Part shown: positions 1 to 6,803 of the stretch, piece by piece | Numbering within the stretch: the first letter of the stretch is position 1 | Layout of the letters: every line of letters starts with the position of its first letter | NCBI GenBank assembly: GCA_949451265.1 | Contig: CASTQR010000054.1 | Span: 1 to 8,989 of the forward strand | Source: an uncultured Eubacteriales bacterium | GTDB lineage: Bacteria > Bacillota_A > Clostridia > Oscillospirales > Oscillospiraceae | Length of the DNA: 8,989 bases | Direction of reading: 5' to 3' | Notes under the pieces: generated by a model | Databases searched by the model: none | What the model saw: only the letters and a program-made list of their open reading frames with translations | Told to the model about the DNA's origin: nothing | Made by a program: the position numbers and the translations under genes

Positions 1-443
1 CCAACGCCAACGTGAAGGTGGGCGGCATCGACTACGTGGCCGACGTGATGAACAATTTGGACCGCACCAGCGAAAAGAACATCTTCGACGGGCTGTCCGC
101 CTACGACCAGGATCTGGCCGACGAGATCCGCAAGCGGATGTTCGTGTTCGAGGACATCATCACCATGGACGACCGCTCCGTGCAGCGGTTCGTCCGGGAC
201 TGCGACCCCCGGGATCTGGTGCTGGCCCTCAAGACCGCCAACGAGGAGGTCTCCAAGAAGCTGCTCACCAATATGTCCACCCGTATGGCCCAGAACATCA
301 AGGACGATCTGGAGATCACCACCAACGTCAAGCTCAAGGACGTGGAGGACGCCCAGCAGCGCATTGTGGACACCATCCGCAGCCTGGAGGAGAAGGGCGA
401 GATCGTGATCGCCAAGGGCGGAAAGGACGATATCATTGCCTAA
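1..443 (+). CDS. fliG: Flagellar motor switch protein FliG, C-terminal part (5' truncated by window edge)
   Basis: FliG is the C-ring protein that contacts MotA and converts stator force into rotation. The frame is open from base 3, so the gene enters from the left and only about 146 C-terminal residues of a usual ~335 are visible. A GTG at base 12 is just an internal Val codon. The fragment begins near a Gly-Gly motif of the middle domain, then has the MFVFEDI segment and the C-terminal torque helix. The charged residues known from E. coli FliG (K264, R281, D288, D289, R297) align with Lys (231-233), Arg (282-284), Asp-Asp (303-308) and a conservative Lys (330-332). The torque interface therefore looks intact. 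The stop overlaps the start of fliH by 8 bases, suggesting translational coupling. Identity is very secure. Confidence 0.97.
   Translation, partial: NANVKVGGIDYVADVMNNLDRTSEKNIFDGLSAYDQDLADEIRKRMFVFEDIITMDDRSVQRFVRDCDPRDLVLALKTANEEVSKKLLTNMSTRMAQNIKDDLEITTNVKLKDVEDAQQRIVDTIRSLEEKGEIVIAKGGKDDIIA
422..438 (+). promoter_or_regulatory. Ribosome binding site and TTG start of fliH inside the fliG end
   Basis: AAAGGA at 422-427 lies 8 bases before a TTG at 436-438. No ATG or GTG in this frame fits better, and the FliH-like N-terminus (PNIFKAF) begins directly after it. The site lies within the last codons of fliG, so fliH is probably translated by coupling to fliG. A rare start codon may lower FliH output relative to FliG. 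Confidence 0.75.
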
Positions 444-1299
444 CATATTCAAGGCGTTCACCAAGGCCAAGGCGGAGCCCTACCGCTTTCCCGACGCGGC
501 GGAGCTGAAGGTGGACGGCCCGGCGCCTTTGGAGGAGTTCGACGAGCCGGAGGCCCAGCCCCCAGAGGAGGAGGCGGAGGGCTTCGACGTGCGGATCGAC
601 GACGGAGAGCCGGAGGCCCCCCCAGAGCCGGAGGAATCGCCCATCACCTTCGCCCAGATCCAGGCGGAGTCCATCAGGGCGGACGCCCGGCGGGAGGCGG
701 ACAAAATCCTGGCCCAGGCCAGGGAACAGGCCGAACAGGAGCGGGAGGCCGCGCTGGCTCAGGCCCGGGACGAGGGCCGGGCGGCGGGCTACGCCGAGGG
801 GCTGGCCCAGGCCGCACAGGAGGGGGCCGCGGCCCGGGAGGAACAGGCCCAGCGGCTGGAGGAGGAGGTCCACCGCTTCATGGAGCAGGCGGGCCACGCC
901 CTGGACCGGCAGATGGACCAGAGCGTGGCGGATCTCCGGGATCTGGCCATGGCGGTGGCGGAGAAGGTGGTGTGCGTCAGCCTGAAAAGCAGCGCGGACG
1001 TCATCGCCCGGATGATCCAGACCGCCATCGACAAGCGCAAGAAAAAGGAATGGGTGCATATCTACATCGCGGAGTGCGACGCCAAGCGGCTCACCCAGAT
1101 GCCCGCGTCCCTCACCCACGCGCTGTCCGCCCTGTCCGACCGGGTGCGGCTGGTGCCCATGGCGGACGACGAGTCGGGCACCTGCATCATCGAGATGCCG
1201 GACGAGATTGTAGACGCCAGCGCCGCCACCCAGCTGGATAACCTGCGGACGATCCTTATGGACGCCTCGGGGAGCTCCGGGGGGATCAACCTTTTCTAA
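436..1299 (+). CDS. fliH: Flagellar assembly protein FliH (export ATPase regulator/stator)
   Basis: FliH binds the FliI ATPase as a dimer, restrains its activity and links it to the export gate and C-ring. The 287-residue product has an acidic, proline-rich N-terminal part (about residues 20-70, many Glu/Pro). A long Ala/Glu/Arg/Gln-rich helical stretch follows (about 72-165), containing the small-residue GRAAGYAEG type repeat (114-122) typical of FliH helix packing. The C-terminal globular domain (about 165-287) ends with the family pattern GTCIIEMPDEIVDAS...TQLDNLRTIL (248-274). The start is TTG, chosen by its Shine-Dalgarno and overlap with fliG. The 17-base gap to fliI carries the fliI ribosome binding site. 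The N-terminal acidic segment is longer than in many relatives. Assignment rests on the C-terminal motif, coiled coil and position between fliG and fliI. Confidence 0.93.
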   Translation: MPNIFKAFTKAKAEPYRFPDAAELKVDGPAPLEEFDEPEAQPPEEEAEGFDVRIDDGEPEAPPEPEESPITFAQIQAESIRADARREADKILAQAREQAEQEREAALAQARDEGRAAGYAEGLAQAAQEGAAAREEQAQRLEEEVHRFMEQAGHALDRQMDQSVADLRDLAMAVAEKVVCVSLKSSADVIARMIQTAIDKRKKKEWVHIYIAECDAKRLTQMPASLTHALSALSDRVRLVPMADDESGTCIIEMPDEIVDASAATQLDNLRTILMDASGSSGGINLF

Positions 1300-1316
1300 T
1301 CAATGAGGAGAACACC

Positions 1317-2627
1317 ATGCCTTCGGTCTTTCAGCAGATGGCCCGGCAGGTCTACGGGGCGGAGCCCTACAGCCTGACGGGGAAAATTGAAAACATCGTG
1401 GGCATGTCCATTGAGGCCAGCGGCGGCCGGGCCGCCGTGGGGGACATCTGCCGGATCTATAACGGGGACTCCGGCGGGCAGGTCACCGCCGAGGTGGTGG
1501 GGTTCAAAAACGACCACATCCTGCTGATGCCCTACTCGGACATGAACGGGATCTCGGCGGGGAACTTCGTCCGGAACACCGGGCGGCAGCTCACCCTCCA
1601 GGTGGGGGAGTTCCTCCGGGGGCGGATCATCAACGCCCTGGGCCAGCCCATCGACGGCAAGGGGCCCTTCGAGGGGGGCGCGCCCTACTGTGTGGGCGGG
1701 AACTACATAAACCCCTTGCAGCGGCCCCCCATCCGGGAGCGGATCCAGTTCGGGGTGAAGGCCATCGACGGCATGATCACCATCGGCAAGGGACAGCGTA
1801 TCGGCATATTCGCCGGCTCCGGCGTGGGCAAGTCCACGCTGATGGGCATGATTGCGAAAAACGTCACGGCGGACATCAACGTCATCGCCCTGGTGGGCGA
1901 GCGTGGACGCGAGGTTCTGGAGTTTGTGGAGAAGGACCTGGGGCCGGAGGGCATGAAGCGGTCGATTCTGGTGGTGGCCACCTCCGACCAGCCCGCTATG
2001 CTGCGGATGCGGTGCCCCAGCGTGGCCACCGGGATCGCGGAGTATTTCCGGGACCAGGGGTACGACGTGCTGCTGATGATGGACTCCCTCACCCGGTTCG
2101 CCATGGCACAGCGGGAGATCGGGCTGGCCATCGGGGAGCCCCCGGTGAGCCGGGGCTATACGCCGTCCATGTACGCGGAGATGCCCAAGCTGCTGGAGCG
2201 CAGCGGGAATTTCAGCACCGGGTCCATCACCGGGGTGTACACTGTATTGGTGGAGGGCGACGACACCAACGAGCCCATCGCCGACACGGTGCGGGGCATT
2301 CTGGACGGGCACATCGTCCTCAGCCGCCAGCTTGCCAACTCCAACCACTACCCGGCCATCGACGTGAGCGCCAGTATCTCCCGTTTGATGGTGGAGATCG
2401 TCTCCCCGGAGCACAGGCAATTGGCCTCCCGGATCCGGGATATCATGAGCGTATACGAGAAGAACGCCGACCTGGTGGCCATTGGGGCCTACAAGCCGGG
2501 CACCAACCGGAAGCTGGACTTCGCCATGTCCAAGATCGACGCGGTGAACGACTTCCTCACCCAGGACGTGAACGAGGCCTTCTCCTACGACCAGTGCGTG
2601 GCGGAGATGGCGAAAATCCTCCAATAA
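1317..2627 (+). CDS. fliI: Flagellum-specific ATPase FliI
   Basis: FliI hydrolyses ATP in the cytoplasm to unload and unfold export substrates at the base of the flagellar type III secretion system, and resembles the F1 beta subunit. The 436-residue length is typical. Visible motifs are Walker A GSGVGKST (167-174), the catalytic-Glu loop VGERGREV (193-200, Glu195), Walker B VLLMMDSLTRFA with Asp256, and the alpha/beta ATPase signature PAIDVSASIS (346-355). The beta-barrel N-domain occupies about 20-90 and the helical C-domain about 365-436. Flagellar rather than virulence or F1 identity follows from its neighbours fliH and fliJ. Translation begins at ATG 1317 behind AGGAG at 1304-1308. No key residue is missing. 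Confidence 0.98.
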   Translation: MPSVFQQMARQVYGAEPYSLTGKIENIVGMSIEASGGRAAVGDICRIYNGDSGGQVTAEVVGFKNDHILLMPYSDMNGISAGNFVRNTGRQLTLQVGEFLRGRIINALGQPIDGKGPFEGGAPYCVGGNYINPLQRPPIRERIQFGVKAIDGMITIGKGQRIGIFAGSGVGKSTLMGMIAKNVTADINVIALVGERGREVLEFVEKDLGPEGMKRSILVVATSDQPAMLRMRCPSVATGIAEYFRDQGYDVLLMMDSLTRFAMAQREIGLAIGEPPVSRGYTPSMYAEMPKLLERSGNFSTGSITGVYTVLVEGDDTNEPIADTVRGILDGHIVLSRQLANSNHYPAIDVSASISRLMVEIVSPEHRQLASRIRDIMSVYEKNADLVAIGAYKPGTNRKLDFAMSKIDAVNDFLTQDVNEAFSYDQCVAEMAKILQ

Positions 2628-2660
2628 CTCCTACCTTCAATAATTGAGGTGCAGAGATAG

Positions 2661-3113
2661 ATGAAGAAATTCAAATTCTCTTTGGATTCCGTGCTGTCCT
2701 ACAAGCGGCAGGTGCTGGACGCCCTCAAGGGCGAACACGCCGCCATCCTGGCCCAGGTGCGGGAGCAGGAGGAGGTGCTGGAGGCCGCGTGGCAGAGCTA
2801 CCGGGACTGCGATGGGGAGTACCGCCGGCGCAAGACGGAGGGCATCACCATCACCGACGCCATGGTGTACCAGAACGGGCTGCGGGTGCTGGAGCGGGAT
2901 ATCCAGCGGGAGACGGAGAAGCTGGAGGCCCTGCGGCGGAAAGAGGAGAAGAAGCGCCAGGAGGTGGTGGACGCCAAGATCGACACCTCCTCCATCGAGA
3001 AGCTGAAGGAGCACAAGCTGGAGGACTACCACAAGGCGGAGCAGAAGGCGGAGGAAACCCTTATCGACGAGTTCGTCAGCTCCGCCCGGGCACGGGCCGG
3101 TATCGGCGCGTAA
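2661..3113 (+). CDS. fliJ: Flagellar export chaperone/coupling protein FliJ
   Basis: FliJ is a small antiparallel coiled-coil protein, similar to the F1 gamma stalk, that sits in the FliI ring and contacts the export gate protein FlhA. The 150-residue product is of normal family length. It opens with the characteristic KKFKFSLDSVLSYKRQ pattern (2-17) and is almost wholly charged helix (Glu/Arg/Lys/Gln-rich from about 20 to 142). The conserved SIEKLKEHKLEDY segment sits at about 111-123 before a second helix ending in an IDEF motif (135-138). Start ATG 2661 follows GAGGTG at 2645-2650, 33 bases after fliI. The sequence itself is low in information, but the N-terminal motif plus position directly after fliI make the call firm. 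ylxF, which follows fliJ in Bacillus, is absent here. Confidence 0.92.
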   Translation: MKKFKFSLDSVLSYKRQVLDALKGEHAAILAQVREQEEVLEAAWQSYRDCDGEYRRRKTEGITITDAMVYQNGLRVLERDIQRETEKLEALRRKEEKKRQEVVDAKIDTSSIEKLKEHKLEDYHKAEQKAEETLIDEFVSSARARAGIGA

Positions 3114-3125
3114 GATATGCTGTGT

Positions 3126-3150
3126 CCAATTCGGCGTTCGCGCCGTTTGG
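3126..3150 (+). promoter_or_regulatory. UUCG-capped RNA hairpin between fliJ and fliK
   Basis: CGGCG (3132-3136) and CGCCG (3141-3145) form a perfect 5-bp stem closed by a TTCG tetraloop. Beyond a small internal loop, CCAA (3126-3129) pairs with TTGG (3147-3150). No T-run follows, so this is not a classical intrinsic terminator. It ends 20 bases before the strong fliK Shine-Dalgarno. It may be an mRNA-stabilising, processing or attenuating element; the role is inferred. Confidence 0.55.
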
Positions 3151-3187
3151 AATATAACTACCTTATTAAGAAAGGAGGAAAAAGAAG

Positions 3188-4330
3188 ATGGAACAGGCAA
3201 ACAACGTGGCCCTGAATCTGCTTCAGGCCGTGGCGTCCCAGACCCAGCTGCCCAAGACGGGCAAGGGCGACGGGGACAGCGACTTCCAGAAGCTCATCGA
3301 GAAGGCCCAGTCCGGACAGCCGGACAGCGAGATTGAACAGCCCAAGGCCGACAAGCCCAACACCGCCCAGGAGCCGGAGAAGAACCCCGGCCAGGAGCAG
3401 GAGGACCCGGTGGAGATGTCCAAGCGGATGCAGCGGATGCAGGTGTACCTGGCCCCGGTGGCCCCGGAGGTGCTGGCCCAGTACCCCGCCGAGTGGCTGC
3501 CCCAGGTGCAGGAGGGCGAACCCATTGTATGTATCGGTGTGCGCACCGGAGCCAACGGGGAGGATATCCCCATCCTGGTGGGCGCGAGGCAGGCCGCGCA
3601 GATGTACGGCAAAGAGATGGTCGATCCCGCCCTGTACGATGTGTCCGACCCGGAGGCTGACGCCATCCTGGAGGCCACCGACCCCACCGTGGAACACGGC
3701 CCCGCCCAGATGCTGGAGAAGCTGGCGGACGAGGTAGCCGGGGTGGAGCGTGAGGCGGTGGAAGCCGTAAGGCCCCAGACCCAGGAGGACGGGGTTGAGG
3801 CGGAGATCACCTACACGGATCAGGCCCCCCAGCAGTTGTTCCACGACGTGGAGGCGGCCCCCGTGAAGGTGGGCGAGGTCTACGACATGGAGCAGGCGGA
3901 CAAGGCGGACGTGGCCAGGCAGATCGACACCGGGCTGGCCCAGGCTTTGCGGAACGGCGAGTCCATGGTGCGCATCCAGCTCACCCCGGAGAACCTGGGC
4001 AGCGTGACGGTGGAGATCACCCGCAGCGCCGAGGGGCTGATCCGGGTGGCCCTCACCGCCCACAGCGGCGAGACCCGGGGCCTTTTAGAGCGCCACGCCG
4101 GGGAATTGCAGGGCATGATCGCCAGCCGCACCCAGCAGGAGGTGGAGGTAAACGTCCAGCAGAACCAGGAGAGCCAGCAGGGACAGAACCAGCAGAACCC
4201 CTACGACGGCCGGAACGGCCACAGCCAGGGCGGCCAGGAGGAGCGCCGCCAGTCCCGCCGGGAACACACCGGGGACAGCCGGGATTTCATGCAGCAGCTC
4301 CGGCTTGGCCTGATCCCCGACGGGGAATAA
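3188..4330 (+). CDS. fliK: Flagellar hook-length control protein FliK
   Basis: FliK is exported during hook growth, measures hook length and switches the export gate from hook to filament substrates. The 380-residue product follows a strong AAAGGAGG (3171-3178). The N-terminal part is polar and Pro/Glu/Gln-rich (about 20-80). The conserved C-terminal hook domain lies at about 245-325 with the hallmark QLTPENLGSVTVEI (264-277) and the following helix ETRGLLERHAGELQGMI (295-311). The tail (324-365) is Gln/Asn/Gly/Arg-rich and probably disordered, as usual in FliK. Between them, about residues 84-150 look more ordered (VYLAPVAPEVLAQYPAEWL, then a strand-rich IVCIGVRT...IPILVG), which I do not recognise. 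Identity rests on the C-terminal motif and on position before flgD; only the N-terminal ruler is divergent, which is normal. Confidence 0.92.
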   Translation: MEQANNVALNLLQAVASQTQLPKTGKGDGDSDFQKLIEKAQSGQPDSEIEQPKADKPNTAQEPEKNPGQEQEDPVEMSKRMQRMQVYLAPVAPEVLAQYPAEWLPQVQEGEPIVCIGVRTGANGEDIPILVGARQAAQMYGKEMVDPALYDVSDPEADAILEATDPTVEHGPAQMLEKLADEVAGVEREAVEAVRPQTQEDGVEAEITYTDQAPQQLFHDVEAAPVKVGEVYDMEQADKADVARQIDTGLAQALRNGESMVRIQLTPENLGSVTVEITRSAEGLIRVALTAHSGETRGLLERHAGELQGMIASRTQQEVEVNVQQNQESQQGQNQQNPYDGRNGHSQGGQEERRQSRREHTGDSRDFMQQLRLGLIPDGE

Positions 4331-4349
4331 CACGGAAAGGAGACATACC

Positions 4350-5006
4350 ATGAGCAGTAATTCCATGGCTGATATCGCGGGCCTGCTGGACGGCACTACC
4401 GGCGTATACCAGCCCAAAAACAGCACCAGCCGCAAGAACAACACCGAGCTGAATATGGAGGACTTCCTCCAGCTGATGATCGTCCAGCTCCAGAACCAGA
4501 CCATTGACGACACCATGGACACCAGCGAGATGATGAACCAGATGGTGCAGATGCAGATGGTGTCCGCCATCACCAACCTGACCGAGACGAACGTGATGAC
4601 CTACGCCAGCTCCCTGGTGGGCAAGGTGGTCACCATCGGCATTCCCCAGGAGAACGGCCTGGAGGAGCGGGAGGTCCTGGTCACCGGCACCGGCGTGATG
4701 AACGGCCAGCAGGTGATCTTCGGCAAGGACAGCTCCGGCAACGTGGAGACCTACGGGCTGAACCAGATCATGGCCGTGGGCAAGCTGCCCCCGCTGGAGG
4801 ACGTGAAGCCCGAGGAGCCCGACGAGCCCGAGAAGCCCGGCGAGCCCGAGGAGCCCGGCGAGGCGGAAGGCCCCGACGAGGGCGGCGAGACGAAGCCCGA
4901 GGGCGGCGAAACCACCACCACTCCCCCGGTGGACCAGTCCGGCGAGGGGCAGGGCACCGGGAACAATCCCCAGTACGACGGAACCCAGGGGGCGCCCACC
5001 GACTGA
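4350..5006 (+). CDS. flgD: Flagellar hook assembly (hook cap) protein FlgD
   Basis: FlgD forms the temporary cap under which FlgE hook subunits polymerise. The N-terminal family core is clear: LNMEDFLQLMIVQLQNQTIDDTMDTSEMMNQMVQMQMVSAI (34-74), matching the FLxLLxxQLxxQ...QMxxF pattern, followed by ASSLVGKVVTI (86-96). A short strand-rich part (96-144) ends in YGLNQIMAVG (135-144), consistent with one Tudor-like half. The Ig-like domain common in proteobacterial FlgD is not apparent. The last ~70 residues are instead an acidic Pro/Glu/Gly tail with three-residue repeats (156-173) and a Gly/Thr-rich end. Start ATG 4350 follows AAAGGAG (4336-4342), 19 bases after fliK. The tail could be a linker or surface segment; its function is unknown. 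Confidence 0.93.
   Translation: MSSNSMADIAGLLDGTTGVYQPKNSTSRKNNTELNMEDFLQLMIVQLQNQTIDDTMDTSEMMNQMVQMQMVSAITNLTETNVMTYASSLVGKVVTIGIPQENGLEEREVLVTGTGVMNGQQVIFGKDSSGNVETYGLNQIMAVGKLPPLEDVKPEEPDEPEKPGEPEEPGEAEGPDEGGETKPEGGETTTTPPVDQSGEGQGTGNNPQYDGTQGAPTD
4815..4868 (+). repeat. Imperfect 9-bp tandem repeat encoding Glu-Pro-x units in flgD
   Basis: Six consecutive 9-bp units of the type GAGCCCGAN code for EPD-EPE-KPG-EPE-EPG-EAE (FlgD residues 156-173). The units are multiples of three bases, so copy-number change would alter tail length without shifting the frame. They form an acidic proline-rich linker after the folded FlgD core. Confidence 0.7.
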
Positions 5007-5023
5007 AATCGAGGTGACAGAAG

Positions 5024-5401
5024 ATGATCCAACGTGTATCAGGACTGACGCGCAGGGACGCGCCGCAGGTTAGGGTACAGCCGCGGACGCTGCCAGGGGG
5101 CTTCGGGGCCATGCTCCAGCAGGAGCTGGCACGGCAGGAACAGCCCCAGGGCGTGGAGTTCTCCAAGCACGCCATCTCCCGGGCACAGGAGCGGGGGATC
5201 GAGGTCACGCCGGACCTGATGGACCAGCTGGCGGGCAGCGTGATCCGGGCCCAGGCCAAGGGGGCCACCAACATCCTGGCCATGGACGCGGACAAGGCGT
5301 TTATCATCAATGTGCCCAACGCGAGAGTGATTACAGCCATCACCCAGGAGGAAATGAGAGAAAATATCTTCACCAATATTGACGGCGCGGTTTTCCTGTA
5401 A
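5024..5401 (+). CDS. Conserved flagellar operon protein (TIGR02530-type), function unknown
   Basis: This 125-residue protein matches the small family found between flgD and flgE in many Firmicute flagellar operons, named only 'flagellar operon protein'. The signature is visible from residue 45: EFSKHAISRAQERGIEV (45-61), then AxxKGATNILAMDADKAFIINVPNARVITAI (78-107), and the C-terminal NIFTNIDGAVFL (114-125). The first ~40 residues are basic or polar and probably flexible. No signal peptide or membrane segment is seen, so it is cytoplasmic or exported by the flagellar system. Start ATG 5024 follows GAGGTG (5011-5016), 17 bases after flgD. Its place between the hook cap and hook genes suggests a part in hook assembly or substrate handling (inference). 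Family membership is from memory of its motifs. Confidence 0.85.
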   Translation: MIQRVSGLTRRDAPQVRVQPRTLPGGFGAMLQQELARQEQPQGVEFSKHAISRAQERGIEVTPDLMDQLAGSVIRAQAKGATNILAMDADKAFIINVPNARVITAITQEEMRENIFTNIDGAVFL

Positions 5402-5443
5402 TAAAATATGCGAGTTAAAGGCAGGACCGATTTCGGATGCCTT

Positions 5444-5470
5444 CGCCCCCCGCCCGACTGGCGGGGGGCG
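5444..5470 (+). promoter_or_regulatory. Perfect 11-bp GC-only hairpin upstream of flgE
   Basis: Arms at 5444-5454 (CGCCCCCCGCC) and 5460-5470 (GGCGGGGGGCG) are perfectly complementary around a 5-base loop. The six-T run (5493-5498) starts 22 bases after the stem, too far for a standard intrinsic terminator. The hairpin ends 15 bases before the flgE Shine-Dalgarno in a 104-base gap. It could protect the flgE mRNA 5' end after processing, or partly attenuate read-through. It is too stable to be ignored, but its role is inferred. Confidence 0.7.
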
Positions 5471-5485
5471 GACCGCGCCAAACCG

Positions 5486-5508
5486 AAAGGAGTTTTTTAT
5501 CAACCATG
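5486..5508 (+). promoter_or_regulatory. flgE ribosome binding site with long spacer that fixes the start
   Basis: AAAGGAG at 5486-5492 is followed by a T-rich 13-base spacer and ATG at 5506-5508. This is longer than the 5-9 bases of most neighbours. The next ATG (5518) would be 25 bases away. An upstream ATG at 5437 would start translation before the hairpin and add 23 non-family residues. MTGAMYAAIAGL matches the usual FlgE N-terminus, so 5506 is preferred. Confidence 0.75.
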
Positions 5509-6783
5509 ACTGGTGCAATGTATGCGGCTATCGCGGGCCTCCGGACCCATATGCAGAACCTGAACGTCATCGGCAACAACGTGGCCAACGTGAACACCAC
5601 CGGCTACAAGGCGGGCCGTTCCGTGTTCCGCACCTCTATCTACACCACCCTGTCCGGCGGCTCCGACGGCACCGCCACCGTGGGCGGGCGCAACCCCTCC
5701 CAGATCGGCTACGGCGCCAACATGAGTACCGTGGACATCGACATGAGTACCGGCAACTACGCCGTGACCGGCAACACCACCGACATGATGCTGGACGGCG
5801 ATGGCTTCTTCCTGGTGGGCGACAAGACCGTCGCCCAGAACTTCGACGGGAGCGCCGAGGACGTGAGCCGGCTGACCTCCCTCACCCTCTCCCGGACGGG
5901 GGACTTCGGCTTCAAGGCCGACGGCTACCTCACCGACGCCCGGGGCAATGTGGTGTACGGCTTCCTGTGCACCGGCATCGCCACCCTGGAGGACGTGACG
6001 GCGGGCAAGGCCGCTAAGGTGGGCGACCCCATGTTCAGCGACCAGCTGGTGCCCCTGCGCCAGCCCCGGGTCTGGAAGGACGAGAAGGGCGGTATGCACG
6101 TGGGCTACCCCAGGGTGGGCGGCGGCGTCCAGGAGGGGAAGGCAGCGACCGCTACTGACCCCGAAGTGCTTGGGGATCCCAAGAAAACTGATTTTGATAA
6201 AAAGGTTCAGGATGCCGGCGGTGACACGGCGAAGGAGAAGCATCTGCTGGACTACGGTTCCTACAAGGATAAGGATGGCAACGTGGTGGAGTCCGAGTAT
6301 TCCCTGGGCTACTTCACCAACATCACCGTGGACAACGCCACCGGCATGATCACCGCCACCTGCTCCGATGTGGGCAACCAGGTGATCACCATCGGCTGCG
6401 TGGCGGTGGGCTCCGTGACCAACCCCAACGGCGTCACCCAGATCGGCAACACCTACTACCAGGCCAGCGAGGGCTCCGGCGACCTGGTGGTGAATACCCT
6501 GGGCGGCGCGGGCGCCAACATGGGGATCTACTACGCCAACGGCTCTCTGCAAGGGGACGGCAAGACCAATATGGCCGTGGACAGCCAGACCGCCATCGAC
6601 GGCTGCCGCCTGCGTTCCGGCGGCAAGACCTCCATCATCTCCGGCGGCCTGGAAATGTCCAAGACCGACCTGGCCCAGGAGATCGCCAACATGATCGTCA
6701 CACAGCGCGGCTACCAGGCCAACACACGTATTATCACCGTCACCGACTCCATGCTGGAGGAACTGGTGAACATGAAGCGGTAA
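5506..6783 (+). CDS. flgE: Flagellar hook protein FlgE
   Basis: FlgE polymerises outside the cell into the curved hook joining rod and filament, and is exported through the flagellar type III channel without a cleaved signal. The 425-residue product has the axial-protein N-terminus: MYAAIAGLRTHMQNLNVIGNNVANVNTTGYK (5-35) with the NNVANVNTTGYK motif. The LDGDGFFLV core signature lies at 96-104, and the C-terminal helix SGGLEMSKTDLAQEIANMIVTQRGYQANTRIITVTDSMLEELVNMKR at 379-425. The middle (about 145-350) is the variable exposed hook domain. Residues about 209-263 are encoded by DNA with more A/T and different codons (ACT, GAT, AAA, GTT) than its surroundings. The product has four cysteines (155, 286, 298, 367), unusual for an axial protein. 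FlgG or FlgF are alternatives, but position and length favour FlgE. Confidence 0.93.
   Translation: MTGAMYAAIAGLRTHMQNLNVIGNNVANVNTTGYKAGRSVFRTSIYTTLSGGSDGTATVGGRNPSQIGYGANMSTVDIDMSTGNYAVTGNTTDMMLDGDGFFLVGDKTVAQNFDGSAEDVSRLTSLTLSRTGDFGFKADGYLTDARGNVVYGFLCTGIATLEDVTAGKAAKVGDPMFSDQLVPLRQPRVWKDEKGGMHVGYPRVGGGVQEGKAATATDPEVLGDPKKTDFDKKVQDAGGDTAKEKHLLDYGSYKDKDGNVVESEYSLGYFTNITVDNATGMITATCSDVGNQVITIGCVAVGSVTNPNGVTQIGNTYYQASEGSGDLVVNTLGGAGANMGIYYANGSLQGDGKTNMAVDSQTAIDGCRLRSGGKTSIISGGLEMSKTDLAQEIANMIVTQRGYQANTRIITVTDSMLEELVNMKR
6158..6177 (+). repeat. 20-nt inverted repeat, copy 1 (inside flgE)
   Basis: Bases 6158-6177 (ACCCCGAAGTGCTTGGGGAT) are the exact reverse complement of 7375-7394 in motA. The match does not extend at either end. 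In flgE sense it encodes the PEVLGD segment (219-224). It sits in the compositionally atypical flgE patch and overlaps a small palindrome CTTGGG-GAT-CCCAAG (6169-6183). Confidence 0.9.
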
Positions 6784-6803
6784 GCGCAGCCCTTGAAACC
6801 AAC

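Noticed and set aside
1296..2624. 442-codon open frame on the - strand opposite fliI
   Set aside because: It mirrors fliI exactly and arises from strong GC bias at third codon positions; the product is His/Gly/Leu/Val-rich with no recognisable domain, and fliI is unmistakable.
2012..2647. Second forward-frame open reading frame inside fliI (211 codons)
   Set aside because: Out-of-frame shadow rich in Gly/Arg/His/Pro, with no family features; similar shadows inside fliJ, fliK, motA and motB were dismissed for the same reason.
5402..5434. Possible flagellar sigma (SigD/sigma28) promoter before flgE: TAAA followed by ACCGATTT
   Set aside because: The TAAA boxes are 20 or about 6 bases from ACCGATTT, not near the 15 needed, and the -10 box is imperfect. 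Intra-operon promoter not supported.
5444..5498. Classical intrinsic terminator before flgE
   Set aside because: The stem is strong, but the T-run begins 22 bases after it and flgE follows in the same operon; treated as a regulatory hairpin.
5437..5505. Upstream ATG extension of flgE by 23 residues
   Set aside because: It would start inside the region of the 11-bp hairpin without a Shine-Dalgarno and encodes Pro/Gly/Arg sequence not found in FlgE; MTGAMYAAIAGL at 5506 is the family start.
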